Shown: positions 33,679 to 43,041, counted from the first letter of the stretch. The stretch is 64,000 nucleotides of DNA from Pseudomonas violetae (GCF_023072615.1 NZ_JAKNRW010000001.1:186001-250000); one strand, 5' to 3'. Notes: a model not told the origin generated them from the letters alone. Numbers and translations: made by a program.

Positions 33679-35340
33679 ATGAGTAGTAGCGTCGAACGTT
33701 ATGCACTCCGCCTGGCCATTCGCGCACAGCGTAGTACTAGTCCGCAGCTAATCTTGATGCCCTCTTCGGCCGATGCCCAAAGACTCAATTCGGCGCCAGT
33801 TAATCATTTATACCTCGAGGAGCTTGCGCTTACGGCACCACTGATCAGCCCTCCGATTCTCGACGATAGCGCCGCGATTGATGCCCGCCTTTTGGGTTTG
33901 GAAGCAGCGTTTCACGCCCAAACGATATCGAGGGTGTTCGCCGAGACGCGCCGGTCAATGGTCCAGGCCGTGGCTGTGCCTTTTGGGCTAGGAAAGTTAT
34001 TGAGCGCAGCTGACAGGACCGGAGGGAGCGTGGACACAATCCACAATGCCCGTGCTGGAGTCTATGCGACAGACGAGGCCCAGCAGGCATATGAGGATCG
34101 TGGTAAGTGCGACAAATACGATTATCACCAGAAAGACCGGCGCTACAGAGAAACGAACGCTAAAGCGACTGAAGAGCGGCTGGCAGGAACCCTTCAGGAC
34201 GCCTACACCGGGAGTGTGCTCGGCTTAAATGAAAGCCAAAGTCTTGATCACACTATCGCGGCCGAGGAAATCCATAATGACCCGGGTCGGATATTGGCAG
34301 GGCTCAACGGCGCGACTCTAGCCAATGAGGAAAGCAACCTAAATCCCACGACCAAGACTACTAATTCGGCGATGGGGCAGAAGTCGGCGACGGACTACGT
34401 TGCTTGGCTCGAGGATACAAAACCTGCGCGCGACGCGAGGTTGGCTGAATTGCGCGCTATGGAGGCGACCGGCGAGCCGATGAGGAAGGATCATGCCCAG
34501 GAACTCGCCAAGCTGACTGAGCAGGAAGCAATAGCTAATAACCCTGAACCACTACTAGCGGCAGATCGTAAGGCCAGGGCCGATTACGAGAAAGAGATAA
34601 ACAGTTACTACCGGAGCCCCAAGTTCGCTGCTGACTGTGTTGCAACCAGTGTCAAAGCGGGCAGTCGCGAGGCGTTCAAAGCCGCTGTGGGAGCGGTCCT
34701 CGTTGAAGCGTTCGCTGGTATCTGGGACGAGGTGCAGGACTGGTATGAGAATGGCGCCACGGAAGACAGCGTTGCCACCGAGCTCAGTCGCCGAATCAAG
34801 CGCGTAGGATTGCGAGTCGCTAAGCAATGGAGAGGCGTTCTCGGCGCTGGCGCCGGGGGCTTCATCTCTGGGTTCCTGGCTAACCTTCTCACTGTCCTGA
34901 TAAATGCCTTTATCACGACAGCCAAGCGGACAGCTCGAATGATCCGCGAAGGTGCGTCATCTTTGATTACTGCCTGCAAAACTGTGATCGCCCGGCCTGA
35001 AGGGATGACACTCGCGGAAGGGTTTCACGAAGCCTCCAAGGTGCTCATGGGTGGGGCGATCATTGTTGGCGGGGTTGTGCTTGAGGAGGCGATAAGCCTT
35101 CAGCTAAAGGCGATACCAGTAATTCTGCCGTTCGCAGACTTGGCCACCGCAGTGATCGTTGGTGCAGCAACAGCCCTCATCTCCACCATGGCGGTGTATA
35201 TGGTCGACAAAGCAGACATGTTTGGCGTTAACCGCGCAAAGCTGATGGAGCACATGAACGCTGAGTTGGACCTTTCCCTACAGCACCAGGCATCGCTCCA
35301 GGCACAGCTGCTCGAGCAGCTTCAGGCACAATTGGTATAA
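33679..35340 (+). CDS. Large protein with glycine-rich hydrophobic C-terminal region, unknown
   Basis: 553 residues, starting nine bases after the previous gene. Residues 1-330 are soluble and polar (SVDTIHNARAGVYATDEAQQ, DKYDYHQKDRRYRETNAKAT). Residues 330-520 hold conserved-looking hydrophobic helices: GAGAGGFISGFLANLLTVLI, GGAIIVGGVVLEEAISLQL and FADLATAVIVGAATALISTM. The last 30 residues are Gln/Leu-rich. Proteins like this are recurrent in large plasmids and genomic islands, with no function that I know. The pair with 33103 is probably a functional unit. Confidence 0.65.
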   Translation: MSSSVERYALRLAIRAQRSTSPQLILMPSSADAQRLNSAPVNHLYLEELALTAPLISPPILDDSAAIDARLLGLEAAFHAQTISRVFAETRRSMVQAVAVPFGLGKLLSAADRTGGSVDTIHNARAGVYATDEAQQAYEDRGKCDKYDYHQKDRRYRETNAKATEERLAGTLQDAYTGSVLGLNESQSLDHTIAAEEIHNDPGRILAGLNGATLANEESNLNPTTKTTNSAMGQKSATDYVAWLEDTKPARDARLAELRAMEATGEPMRKDHAQELAKLTEQEAIANNPEPLLAADRKARADYEKEINSYYRSPKFAADCVATSVKAGSREAFKAAVGAVLVEAFAGIWDEVQDWYENGATEDSVATELSRRIKRVGLRVAKQWRGVLGAGAGGFISGFLANLLTVLINAFITTAKRTARMIREGASSLITACKTVIARPEGMTLAEGFHEASKVLMGGAIIVGGVVLEEAISLQLKAIPVILPFADLATAVIVGAATALISTMAVYMVDKADMFGVNRAKLMEHMNAELDLSLQHQASLQAQLLEQLQAQLV

Positions 35341-35529
35341 CGGTTTCTGACTCGGGGCCCGCCGGGCGCATGGTCGCGACACTCCCCTTTAATTAGCTGC
35401 TGCCTTTAAACTGATCGTCTGCCTTTATCTCAATGCCGTTTGTCGCCACCGCTGATGCTGTAGTCGTCGGCGTCCTATGCTGAGGTGTCTACATAAAGGC
35501 GATTCTGGCCGGATCGACGGAGTCTGGGG

Positions 35530-35853
35530 ATGGACAAAGCAGAGTTGAGCAAGCTGCTGGAGCAACAGGTTCAAGACAAGCTGCGGGAGGGCTATAGCAT
35601 TCCCACTTACGCGTTAGATGCTGCCAGCCGGGACCGGGTAAAACGGGGCCTCAAGCCTCATGGACACGAGCTGCCTCACGAAAACAACTCTGCAGAACAT
35701 TGGCAAGAGTACATCAGGGAGTTGGAGGCGGGAGCGGGTACCTGCATCCATGAACGACCTGCGCCTGAAACTTCCATCCCCACACCAGAATCCTCCATAG
35801 CATGCAATCAGAGCTGTAGTAGTGCTGGGCTATGGAAGGCGCGGCGGCACTGA
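35530..35853 (+). CDS. Small hypothetical protein
   Basis: 107 residues. GGAG is seven bases before the ATG. It starts MDKAELSKLLEQQVQDKLRE and is hydrophilic, with a Pro-rich end (PAPETSIPTPESSIACNQ). The first 60 residues look like a real helical protein; the tail may be less reliable. No family recognised. Confidence 0.5.
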   Translation: MDKAELSKLLEQQVQDKLREGYSIPTYALDAASRDRVKRGLKPHGHELPHENNSAEHWQEYIRELEAGAGTCIHERPAPETSIPTPESSIACNQSCSSAGLWKARRH

Positions 35854-36069
35854 CCGGAGGCCGTTCCGACCTCGAAATGCGTACAATCCTGAACTCCGCT
35901 GCGCCTGTCGCGGACTTATACGCGGCCAGTATTTTCGACGGTCAGGTTTGGAATTCTTAACTCACCGCGAGCGCCCAATGAACTGCTGCAACTGCGTATT
36001 CAGCGGATTTTTCAATTGCCGATGCCACACATATGATGGGCAGACATCCAACCCCAGCGGTCAACATCC

Positions 36070-36612
36070 ATGCCCCTGCTTCTGAAAGCTGTAACCATAT
36101 TGGTGCTGATTGCCCTGCTCTCCGCCGTATCGAAACGGATGAAAAGACACTGCCAGTTCGCCCTGGGCGTTGCGACGCTTTCGATTGGAATTGTGCTTGC
36201 CTGCATGGTGGGCACCGCCACCGAGATAGTGCTGCCGGGGATGACCGGGCTATTCGCGGGCGGTCTGGCCGGCGCCTTGGTGGGTGGGTTGGTATTTTTG
36301 ATGCTTGGCGGAATTGGTGTTGTAGCCGGCGGCGGTATTGGGTTTGGTCTTGGTTTATGGAAGTTGGTGATTGGCGGTAGCGTGGTCGGGGTGTTCACCG
36401 GTACCACTAGCCTCATGTTTGGTGGGTTCGGGATTCGGACGACCCAGATTTTCCTCGTGAGCCCTTTTATCTGGTTACCGATCATCCTTGCATCTATCGG
36501 TGTAATACGCCGCGCGATGGCTGGACAGCCGACGGCGACTAAAAGCAGCAAGAAAACAGCCCCTAGCGTTGAATTGTTGGCAATTGCCGACTCCAGCCAA
36601 CCGCGTACGTAA
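36070..36612 (+). CDS. Glycine-rich polytopic membrane protein
   Basis: 180 residues with about five hydrophobic segments: LLLKAVTILVLIALLSAVSK, QFALGVATLSIGIVLACMVG, then a long Gly-rich stretch (GLFAGGLAGALVGGLVFLML, GGIGVVAGGGIGFGLGLWKL) and LVSPFIWLPIILASIGVI. The C-terminus is polar. Gly-rich helices of this kind pack tightly or form pores. No family or partner is recognised. No strong ribosome binding site is seen before ATG 36070. Confidence 0.6.
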   Translation: MPLLLKAVTILVLIALLSAVSKRMKRHCQFALGVATLSIGIVLACMVGTATEIVLPGMTGLFAGGLAGALVGGLVFLMLGGIGVVAGGGIGFGLGLWKLVIGGSVVGVFTGTTSLMFGGFGIRTTQIFLVSPFIWLPIILASIGVIRRAMAGQPTATKSSKKTAPSVELLAIADSSQPRT

Positions 36613-36797
36613 ATAGGCGCCCCAGTCTGCAGACTTTTACAAGCAGCTAGTTAAATAGCATTGTAGGTCATCGATGATTTGAGCATGAGAAGGCCGCTTC
36701 TTCCGGCCGACGGATACCTCGAAACGCTACCGGCACCTTTTGGAACGATTGTGGATCAATAGTCTATTGGTCCACGCTTCCTTCCGGAGGGGTTACG

Positions 36798-37742
36798 ATG
36801 GCTCGCCCACGAGCATTACCTTGCCCATCAATTATCCGCCCCAAGCTTTTGACGGCGGCCAGCATCCCGCCAAAAGGGGACGATTGGCTGACGGAAATAA
36901 AGCTGGACGGATTTCGGCTAATGGTGCGTATAGACCAGGGCGTCACCCTGTTCACAAAAAACGGCTATGACTGGACAAAGCGTATGCCGACGCTTGCGAA
37001 GGAATTGCAAACGTTGCCGGTGCGCACAGCATGGTTGGATGGGGAGGTGGTTGTGCAAAACGCTGAGGGCATCCCGGTGTTTCACCGTCTACAGTCGGCA
37101 TTTAACAGCGGCAACACCGCGGATCTACGGATCTGGATTTTTGATTTGCTCTTCATCAATGGGGTTGACCTACGCGGCCTGCCATTGAAGGAACGACGCT
37201 CGCAGCTTTGCGATTTGATGAGCGAAGTTGATCTGGAGCATGTTCGGGTTTCCGAGATCCTGGACGCGGACCCTCGTGATTTGCTTCACAATATCTGCGT
37301 GATGGGCATGGAAGGCATCGTCTGTAAAAAAGCCGGCAGCCCATACATTTCCGATCGCAACGGTGACTGGATAAAGGTCAAATGCCACAACTCCCGCGAG
37401 TTTATAATTATCGGATACACGCGAGGGTTCGCTGGAAGTGGCTCCTTACTACTCGCACTGCACGACGAGGACGGCGCCCTGCTGTATGCAGGCCGCGTTC
37501 GATCTGGATTCGATAACCGGACATTGTCTACCCTTCTCGCCCGGCTAAGCCTATTGGTGGTTCCTGCCTGCCCTCTGCCATACCCTCCTAAATCTTCAAA
37601 AACCACCATAGTCTGGGTAAAGCCGCAGGTCGTATGTGAAGTGAAGTACGCCGAAATCACACCAAATGGCAAAGTGCGCCACCCCGTTTTTAAAGGACTC
37701 CGTGACGACATACCGGCAGCCGACATCGGTCTTGAAAGCTAA
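36798..37742 (+). CDS. ATP-dependent DNA ligase (LigD ligase-domain type)
   Basis: 314 residues. Motif I is WLTEIKLDGFRLMVR with the adenylated Lys in EIKLDGFR. Motif III is AWLDGEVVV, motif IV MGMEGIVCKK and motif V DWIKVKCHNSREFIIIGYT; the OB-fold C-terminus contains LYAGRVRSGFDN and CEVKYAEITPNGKVRHPVFK. The length fits a ligase-only protein, without the polymerase or phosphoesterase domains of full LigD. No Ku gene is in the window. GAGGGG lies before ATG 36798. It likely seals nicks or double-strand breaks, perhaps for the element itself. Confidence 0.9.
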   Translation: MARPRALPCPSIIRPKLLTAASIPPKGDDWLTEIKLDGFRLMVRIDQGVTLFTKNGYDWTKRMPTLAKELQTLPVRTAWLDGEVVVQNAEGIPVFHRLQSAFNSGNTADLRIWIFDLLFINGVDLRGLPLKERRSQLCDLMSEVDLEHVRVSEILDADPRDLLHNICVMGMEGIVCKKAGSPYISDRNGDWIKVKCHNSREFIIIGYTRGFAGSGSLLLALHDEDGALLYAGRVRSGFDNRTLSTLLARLSLLVVPACPLPYPPKSSKTTIVWVKPQVVCEVKYAEITPNGKVRHPVFKGLRDDIPAADIGLES

Positions 37743-37759
37743 GCCCTGGCATTTGAAAT

Positions 37760-37864
37760 TGCAGTCCACTTGACCACCCGTTTGCATTCGACCTGACCAG
37801 TCTGCATCGGATTTGACCAGCACGCTTTGTGGCCATGATCGGCAGAGAACGGCCAAAAGTGGAC
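37760..37864 (+). repeat. Dispersed repeat copy C
   Basis: Contains CACTTGACCACCCGTTTGCA, TGCATCGGATTTGACCAGCA and ACGGCCAAAAGTGGAC, the same order as copy A. It begins 18 bases after the ligase stop and, with inverted copy D, brackets the DUF559 gene. Confidence 0.72.
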
Positions 37865-37910
37865 AACGAATTTTCGGTGTTGTTAATTTCAAGCGCATTC
37901 ATTTCTCGTA

Positions 37911-38492
37911 TCAGGCCGCGGCGTGCAGTCGGCGCCGAGCCTCCTCGACCCGTCTCACTGCCTCAGTAGGCGAGTTAAAGACAACGGTCGCTGGAATGCG
38001 CAAGACCGTGTAACCCTCTGCGCTAATGACCTCGTCGCGCGCGGCGTCTCTGGCCTTGGCATCGCGACTGCCGTGCCACGTCTCTCCGTCGATTTCGACC
38101 ACGAGTTTCTCGTCGATTAGAAAGTCTCCCCGGAATTGGCTCCATGCATAGCTGCGCCCGATGTGCAGTCTGCCGAGCCCGACCTGGGTACGTAGCTTGA
38201 TGCCTTCACCCGCGATGCAACCTGGTCCCGTCGTCATCTTGTACGCGGAGACCATGGTGTCGAAGAAGGCCTCTTCCGCGGGAGAATCGCAGGTAAAGCG
38301 CATGTCCTCAACGGTAACCGACTCATTGATGCGGGCGGCGACCTTGGCCGCCTGCCTCTTGCGTTCCGGCTCATCTCGAATGTCGCTGTAGACCGACCAG
38401 GCAATTAGGCAGCCTACCCCGAGCAACGGCCAGAAGAAAAAACCAATGACTATCAGTACAGCGGATAAAAGGCCGCGCTGGAAATAGGTCAT
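37911..38492 (-). CDS. Membrane-anchored DUF559 (PD-(D/E)XK) endonuclease-like protein
   Basis: 193 residues from ATG 38492. An N-terminal hydrophobic segment (GLLSAVLIVIGFFFWPLLGV) may hold it in the inner membrane. Residues 105-190 are a DUF559/Vsr-like nuclease: SQFRGDFLIDEKLVVEIDGE with Asp123, Glu133 and Asp135, then RDAARDEVISAEGYTVLRIP. The combination of membrane anchor and nuclease is found in several hypothetical families. The substrate is unknown; a role in DNA uptake or defence is inference. It lies between inverted repeat copies C and D. Confidence 0.8.
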   Translation of the reverse strand: MTYFQRGLLSAVLIVIGFFFWPLLGVGCLIAWSVYSDIRDEPERKRQAAKVAARINESVTVEDMRFTCDSPAEEAFFDTMVSAYKMTTGPGCIAGEGIKLRTQVGLGRLHIGRSYAWSQFRGDFLIDEKLVVEIDGETWHGSRDAKARDAARDEVISAEGYTVLRIPATVVFNSPTEAVRRVEEARRRLHAAA

Positions 38493-38825
38493 AAAATCAC
38501 TCTTGCATCTGTAGAGAAACCGTAAGTGTATAGCTCCTACCACTGGAAGTAGCTATTGGTAATCTAGACCTCCAATTGTCGTTAGCGGCCCTTGGCCAAG
38601 GGCTGCTATAGGTCGCTATCTGCCGGTCATGCCCACGCAGCATGATGGTCAAATCCGATGCAAATGATTGGTCAGGTCAAATGCAAATGGGTGGGCAAGT
38701 CTGTGCAATTACCTACTGGCAGTCATCTTTGCGACTAGGGAAACTATTCTGCAATTTGTTTGGCTTACCGGTAATGTTTCATTTGCCTCAATAATCCACG
38801 TTCTTTCATGGGGCGGCCTCGAACT
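38493..38825. other. Intergenic region with repeat copy D
   Basis: About 330 bases that hold dispersed repeat copy D (38580-38710) and the space before the dsbD stop. Nothing else is seen. Confidence 0.5.
38580..38710 (-). repeat. Dispersed repeat copy D (inverted relative to copy C)
   Basis: Contains CTGCCGGTCATGCCCACG, GATGGTCAAATCCGATGCAA and TGGTCAGGTCAAATGCAAAT, the reverse complement of the layout in copies A and C. The double GGTCA(G/A) unit is best preserved here. Confidence 0.72.
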
Positions 38826-40577
38826 TTAAAGGGCGGGAACAGAGCCGGCGCCACGTATAACCGAAAGTAGCCTTTGCTCAGCCACGTCACCGACCAGGCG
38901 CTGGCTTGCGAGCTCCGTGCCGTTCGTTTGGATTACTTGAATTGCTGCTGGGCCGAGCAGGCCATTCAACTCGAGTAGCTTACGGTCAGATGCACTGCCG
39001 GCAGTGACGTCGACCCGGATCAGATGAAAGTCACGCAGAAGCCGCTTCACGTCTGGCGCTGCGAAGGATTCAAGGGCCGTGTTCTTGCAGCTCACACACC
39101 ATTTTGCTGTCCAATCGACCAGCGCAGGCCTGCCCGCGGTCTTCGCCTCGGCCAGCGCGTACGCAAGCTGTCCAGGAGTGTTCACTACCAGCCATCTTGA
39201 TGGGGGCGCCGAGGTTGAGAAAAGTTCGTGACCAACTGGACGCGTTGGATCTCCCTCGCCCTTGAGCATCCCACACCAAGCCATAACCCCGTAGAGCAGC
39301 AGGAGTATCGCGCTGCCCCGCATAAACACGGTTTTGCCCGGTTTAGAGGCGCGGTAAGCCACCAGCGAAACGCCGGCGCCGACAGCGAGGAGCCCCCACA
39401 GCCCGAGGGTGACCGGCGAAGGCACTATGCGATCCAATAACCAGATGGCTACACCGGCTAATGCTACTGCCGTCAGCAAGCTAAATGCCTTGGCCCATTC
39501 CCCTTTCTGGGAAAGGAACTTTGTCCCGAGTAGGCATAGCACCAGCGGTGACATGCACATGCCGAGACACAGGGCAAAAAGCTTAAATCCTCCCCCCACG
39601 ATGTCACCAGTGGCGCTGATGTACGTTAGGAACTTAGCCCCGGGGCCGTAGATGCTTGGGGCAATCGCGATGGTCGTCAGCAAGCCCAAGCAAGCTGCCG
39701 CTACGGCGTGACAAACAGGGCTTTTCAGATACGATTCGGAAACTCGACGGCGCACCTCCGTAGTCAGCCTTGGGGCTACTCCTCCTGCCGTGAATACAGC
39801 GACACACAAAAACAGCAGCGTGAGCGGAACCAGTACCCATGTTGATTGAATGCTGCCCTGCAGGTTGAGCGAGGAGCCGAACTGGGCGATCGATGCTCCT
39901 AGAAGTGCGTAGCTTGCCGCCATTGGGAGAATGAAGGCGATCGCAATACCCACACCGCGGCGTCCACCTGTTCTGCTGAGCCTACAAACTGCGCAGAATA
40001 TCGGCACAAGAGCTATGACATACGGGCTAGTAATCAGGGCGAGACCTGCAGCAAACGCGAGCACCAGGTGGAACAGACTCCAGGGCGCCGCTGCAGCTGT
40101 CCCTGCCCCCCTGCCGATTAACATCGTTTGTCCGTCCGGCGGATAGCACAAGCCCTTCTCAGCGCAGCCCTGGAATCCGACGTGCACAGTGAAGCTTTCA
40201 TTTCCCCTGTTCTGGACTGGCAGCCTCACGTCGACGGTACTGTGGTAGATCACCACGTCTCCAAAGTAAGGGTCGGACTTATCTTCGCCAGCTGGCAGTA
40301 CAGGTTCGCCAGCGACGATGTTCTCGCCAGCAGACATTGCAAAGCTGAGTTTGGATTTGTAGAGGTAATAGCCTGGCGCGGACTCGATTCTGACCAACAC
40401 GGAGTCGGGCGTTTCGGTGGCTGTGAATTTGAAGGCCTCGTGGACCGGCAAAAAGCTATTGGCGCCATCCAGGGGGTGAACTAAAGATCGCTGTTCGGTA
40501 GGAGGAGCTGCTGCGGCCTGGGTGCTGAGCAGAGCGAGTAAGCAGGTGAGCAGAGGCAGAAGAAAACGTCGGATCAT
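38826..40577 (-). CDS. dsbD: Thiol:disulfide interchange protein DsbD
   Basis: 583 residues from ATG 40577, chosen because it gives the signal peptide FLLPLLTCLLALLSTQAAAA. The N-terminal alpha domain has GFQGCAEKGLCYPPDGQ with the reactive cysteine pair. The central beta domain has eight hydrophobic segments (SLFHLVLAFAAGLALITSPY, GGFKLFALCLGMCMSPLVLC). The C-terminal gamma domain is thioredoxin-like with WTAKWCVSCKNTA. It moves electrons from cytoplasmic thioredoxin to the periplasm. Likely clients are the many Cys-containing secreted proteins in this window. A second thioredoxin-like membrane protein lies at 50858. Confidence 0.92.
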   Translation of the reverse strand: MIRRFLLPLLTCLLALLSTQAAAAPPTEQRSLVHPLDGANSFLPVHEAFKFTATETPDSVLVRIESAPGYYLYKSKLSFAMSAGENIVAGEPVLPAGEDKSDPYFGDVVIYHSTVDVRLPVQNRGNESFTVHVGFQGCAEKGLCYPPDGQTMLIGRGAGTAAAAPWSLFHLVLAFAAGLALITSPYVIALVPIFCAVCRLSRTGGRRGVGIAIAFILPMAASYALLGASIAQFGSSLNLQGSIQSTWVLVPLTLLFLCVAVFTAGGVAPRLTTEVRRRVSESYLKSPVCHAVAAACLGLLTTIAIAPSIYGPGAKFLTYISATGDIVGGGFKLFALCLGMCMSPLVLCLLGTKFLSQKGEWAKAFSLLTAVALAGVAIWLLDRIVPSPVTLGLWGLLAVGAGVSLVAYRASKPGKTVFMRGSAILLLLYGVMAWCGMLKGEGDPTRPVGHELFSTSAPPSRWLVVNTPGQLAYALAEAKTAGRPALVDWTAKWCVSCKNTALESFAAPDVKRLLRDFHLIRVDVTAGSASDRKLLELNGLLGPAAIQVIQTNGTELASQRLVGDVAEQRLLSVIRGAGSVPAL

Positions 40578-40709
40578 TAGGGCGGGTACGCTTAGGAGGT
40601 GCACCAGTGGTGCTTCATGGATTGGACCCCACTCGTTCAAAACAGGGATCCGTTTTCCAAAGCCCTACAAAGAGAAGTCGTCGGCGCCGTTGCGATCTTC
40701 GTCAAGCAT

Positions 40710-41351
40710 CTAACCTGATAATGCCGACGTGTAGGTAAACGAGTAGCCAAAGTCGTCGTCATGATCTTCGCGGGAGTTGCCCCCGGCCCTTAGGATTTTA
40801 AGTATTCCTTCTAGCTGGCCAACAATTGTGTCGCGCTCACTGTGGCGCGTGCCCTGCAGTAGGACGGTTAGCTGCTGCAGCGGCGGCGCATCGTCTGGCC
40901 GCCGCTGAACGGCGCCGGCCGCATTCATTCCAGCAGTCTCCCCAGTGCCCGAAGACTCTTGGAACAGCGAGAGCCCAGGTGCTTTGCGCTTGTACGTGAA
41001 GGCATAGCGGACCTGTTCATCCATGACCGATCCCCAGTCGTCTCCATCTTTTAGCCGAGTCAAAACAGTCTGAAGTTGATTTAGCATCGACTCACGACTG
41101 CTCTCCGGGTTGCCCTGGATGAATACCGTGATCTGCTGCAATGGATAGGCATATGCAATCCAGCTTGTACTGGGCACCTTCTCCCGCCCAACCTCTGCGT
41201 AGACCACTTCGCAATCCCTGGCTGAAGCCATGGAGCTGCCCAACCGCACGGACGTGGTCTTGTAGGCCGGCACATGTGATGGGATTAATCGCAGGGAGGG
41301 CGCTTCTGCTAGCGGCTCTGCGCGAAACTTGGAGATAATCTTCTTGAGCAT
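40710..41351 (-). CDS. Hypothetical protein with duplicated domain
   Basis: About 213 residues from ATG 41351 (MLKKIISKFRAEPLAE). The protein contains two copies of the same ~55-residue unit: PLQQITVFIQGNPESSRESM to QVRYAFTYKR, and PLQQLTVLLQGTRHSERDTI to DFGYSFTYTS. Each runs from PLQQ(I/L)TV to an aromatic (Y)(A/S)FTY end after an acidic patch. The linker carries EETAG-type flexible sequence. No signal peptide. It lies between dsbD and the pilin-like gene, same strand. Function unknown. Confidence 0.65.
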   Translation of the reverse strand: MLKKIISKFRAEPLAEAPSLRLIPSHVPAYKTTSVRLGSSMASARDCEVVYAEVGREKVPSTSWIAYAYPLQQITVFIQGNPESSRESMLNQLQTVLTRLKDGDDWGSVMDEQVRYAFTYKRKAPGLSLFQESSGTGETAGMNAAGAVQRRPDDAPPLQQLTVLLQGTRHSERDTIVGQLEGILKILRAGGNSREDHDDDFGYSFTYTSALSG

Positions 41352-41403
41352 GGTTAGGCCCCGATCTGAGGAATTGATCAAGCAATAGGGTCAACAGAAC
41401 TCG

Positions 41404-42258
41404 TCATTTACAGACGTACATCTTTCCTGAGGAGTCGAATGCGATCGAACCTTTGGCGAAATCGCCGCATACCTGCCCCGAAGCGACAGAGCCAGGGTTA
41501 TAGGACACCTGCTTAACCCAGCGACCGCTGGTGCAATACAGGGGGGATCCAGACGCAGATTTGCTCACCAACCCGTTCGGAGAACACGACGCGGTTTCAA
41601 CGTTGGAGCCAGAGATAGCGAGATCTGCAACAGTCGCCCGCCCCGTTGTGTTCAAGGTGGCGGATGCGATGTTGCCGCTGGCGGTTACCGACACCGTGTC
41701 GAGGTTCCAGACCTCATTAATGTTGTTGTAACCCAGCAATAGGGTGGTTTCCATTCGGTTTAGCTGGGCGTTGGCCTGCAATTTCCGCGACAGTTTGTCA
41801 TCCAGCCCGGCTTCGGTACCCGGAATACCAATGGTGCTTCGGATGAGGTGCGACGCGGCGTTGATCACGGTCGTCCCTGGGAGATTGTTCGCTACAACCC
41901 CGTCCCAATCTTGAATGATGTTTTGATCAACGCTGAACGTGGCAGCAGTGCAAGACGTGGAAACCGGCGAGTTGTATTTGTTCATCGCCCCAATGCCGCC
42001 CAGGTATGGCGGGGTGGAACCCTGCAAAATGGCGATCGCGTTGGCACAGGAAGGGTTGCCCGGCCAGTTGCCCGTGCTGGTTCTAAATACCCGCGCCGCG
42101 TCGAGGATGGACTGGGTGTCCTGAGCTGTCAGGTTGGCCCTCTTCTCGTTGATGTCCTCCATATAGGAAGGAACGGTGGCCGCGGTGACCATAGCCATGA
42201 TCGCAATGGCTACGGCCAACTCAAGAAGGGAAAAACCTGATTGGCTATTTGGGCGCAT
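41404..42258 (-). CDS. Type IV pilin-like / PilV-like protein
   Basis: 284 residues from ATG 42258. The class III-type leader MRPNSQSG is followed by FSLLELAVAIAIMAMVTAAT, with Phe at +1 and Glu at +5, the exact prepilin signal. The rest is a large globular part with two Cys pairs (SCANA...SCTAA and ETASCSPNGLV...PLYCTSGRWV). The C-terminal SGKMYVCK ending after GQVCGDFAKG resembles shufflon-type PilV tip adhesins. It would be processed by the prepilin peptidase at 26535. No shufflon segments are seen beyond its stop. Confidence 0.82.
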   Translation of the reverse strand: MRPNSQSGFSLLELAVAIAIMAMVTAATVPSYMEDINEKRANLTAQDTQSILDAARVFRTSTGNWPGNPSCANAIAILQGSTPPYLGGIGAMNKYNSPVSTSCTAATFSVDQNIIQDWDGVVANNLPGTTVINAASHLIRSTIGIPGTEAGLDDKLSRKLQANAQLNRMETTLLLGYNNINEVWNLDTVSVTASGNIASATLNTTGRATVADLAISGSNVETASCSPNGLVSKSASGSPLYCTSGRWVKQVSYNPGSVASGQVCGDFAKGSIAFDSSGKMYVCK

Positions 42259-42558
42259 GTTCGGACTCTTGCTGGCTGTCAGATTGACATTCGATCGCAC
42301 CATCATTTCAACCGACGGACGAAAGCTCAACCCAAAACAGGGTCTCGGAATCTGTGAGTGAACGCGGGGAGGTTTTCTGCCGGTGACCAAGCTCTGCGTC
42401 AACCCGTCGGGGGTTGCCCTTCACGGTAGCCATCGCGATGCATCTGCCTTAATTGCAAAGTCGAGTATTCGAAGTCATACGTAGGAGGATGACGATGGCC
42501 AAGAGTCGCGGCTGTTATCCTGTCCTGATAATGAAGAACCTCTCCGGACGACTCGCCC
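42259..42558. other. Divergent intergenic region
   Basis: 300 bases between the pilin-like gene and the 42559 gene. It should hold both promoters. No palindrome or clear boxes could be placed. Confidence 0.4.
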
Positions 42559-43041
42559 ATGCCTGTTCCTAACTATTCGACCATCTCTATTCTTGCATTC
42601 AGCCCCTTGGCCGGCGTTCGGCGTGCGTCCGGTACCACGATGACGACCATTTCCGAGGTAGATGAGCGGGGAGCTCGATTCAAGGCGGACAGCGATCAGC
42701 TTGCCCAACTCACGAAGCAGGAGGACCCAAAGCTACGCCTTGCATTCGCGTTCCGGGCGATGGATCGAGCACCAAGCGCCCATCTAAGGGACTTAGTACC
42801 CTTGGAGATGATGATTCTTCACTACGCCCGCACCCTGCCCGCCTGGCCCATCCTTGGCCACGCGCCCTCGCTGAATATCATCACTCTAGACTGGCCGGAT
42901 GGTGAGGGTTATGAAGTTCGGGCCTATCTGGTGGGCACCAAGGAGCCCATGTCACCTGAGCAGCTTCCATTCTTCTACGAGCAGCAGCGAGAGTCAGTTC
43001 AACCCGCAGTTGCGGCAAAGATGCCGCCGGTTCGGGTCTAA
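42559..43041 (+). CDS. Hypothetical protein
   Basis: 160 residues (or 133 from ATG 42640, where MTTISEVDERGARFKADSDQ looks like a natural N-terminus). Neither start has a strong ribosome binding site. Contains KLRLAFAFRAMDRAPSAHLR, NIITLDWPDGEGYEVRAYLV and LPFFYEQQRESVQ. Cytoplasmic, no recognised domain. A strong hairpin terminator follows, shared with the convergent gene. Confidence 0.55.
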   Translation: MPVPNYSTISILAFSPLAGVRRASGTTMTTISEVDERGARFKADSDQLAQLTKQEDPKLRLAFAFRAMDRAPSAHLRDLVPLEMMILHYARTLPAWPILGHAPSLNIITLDWPDGEGYEVRAYLVGTKEPMSPEQLPFFYEQQRESVQPAVAAKMPPVRV

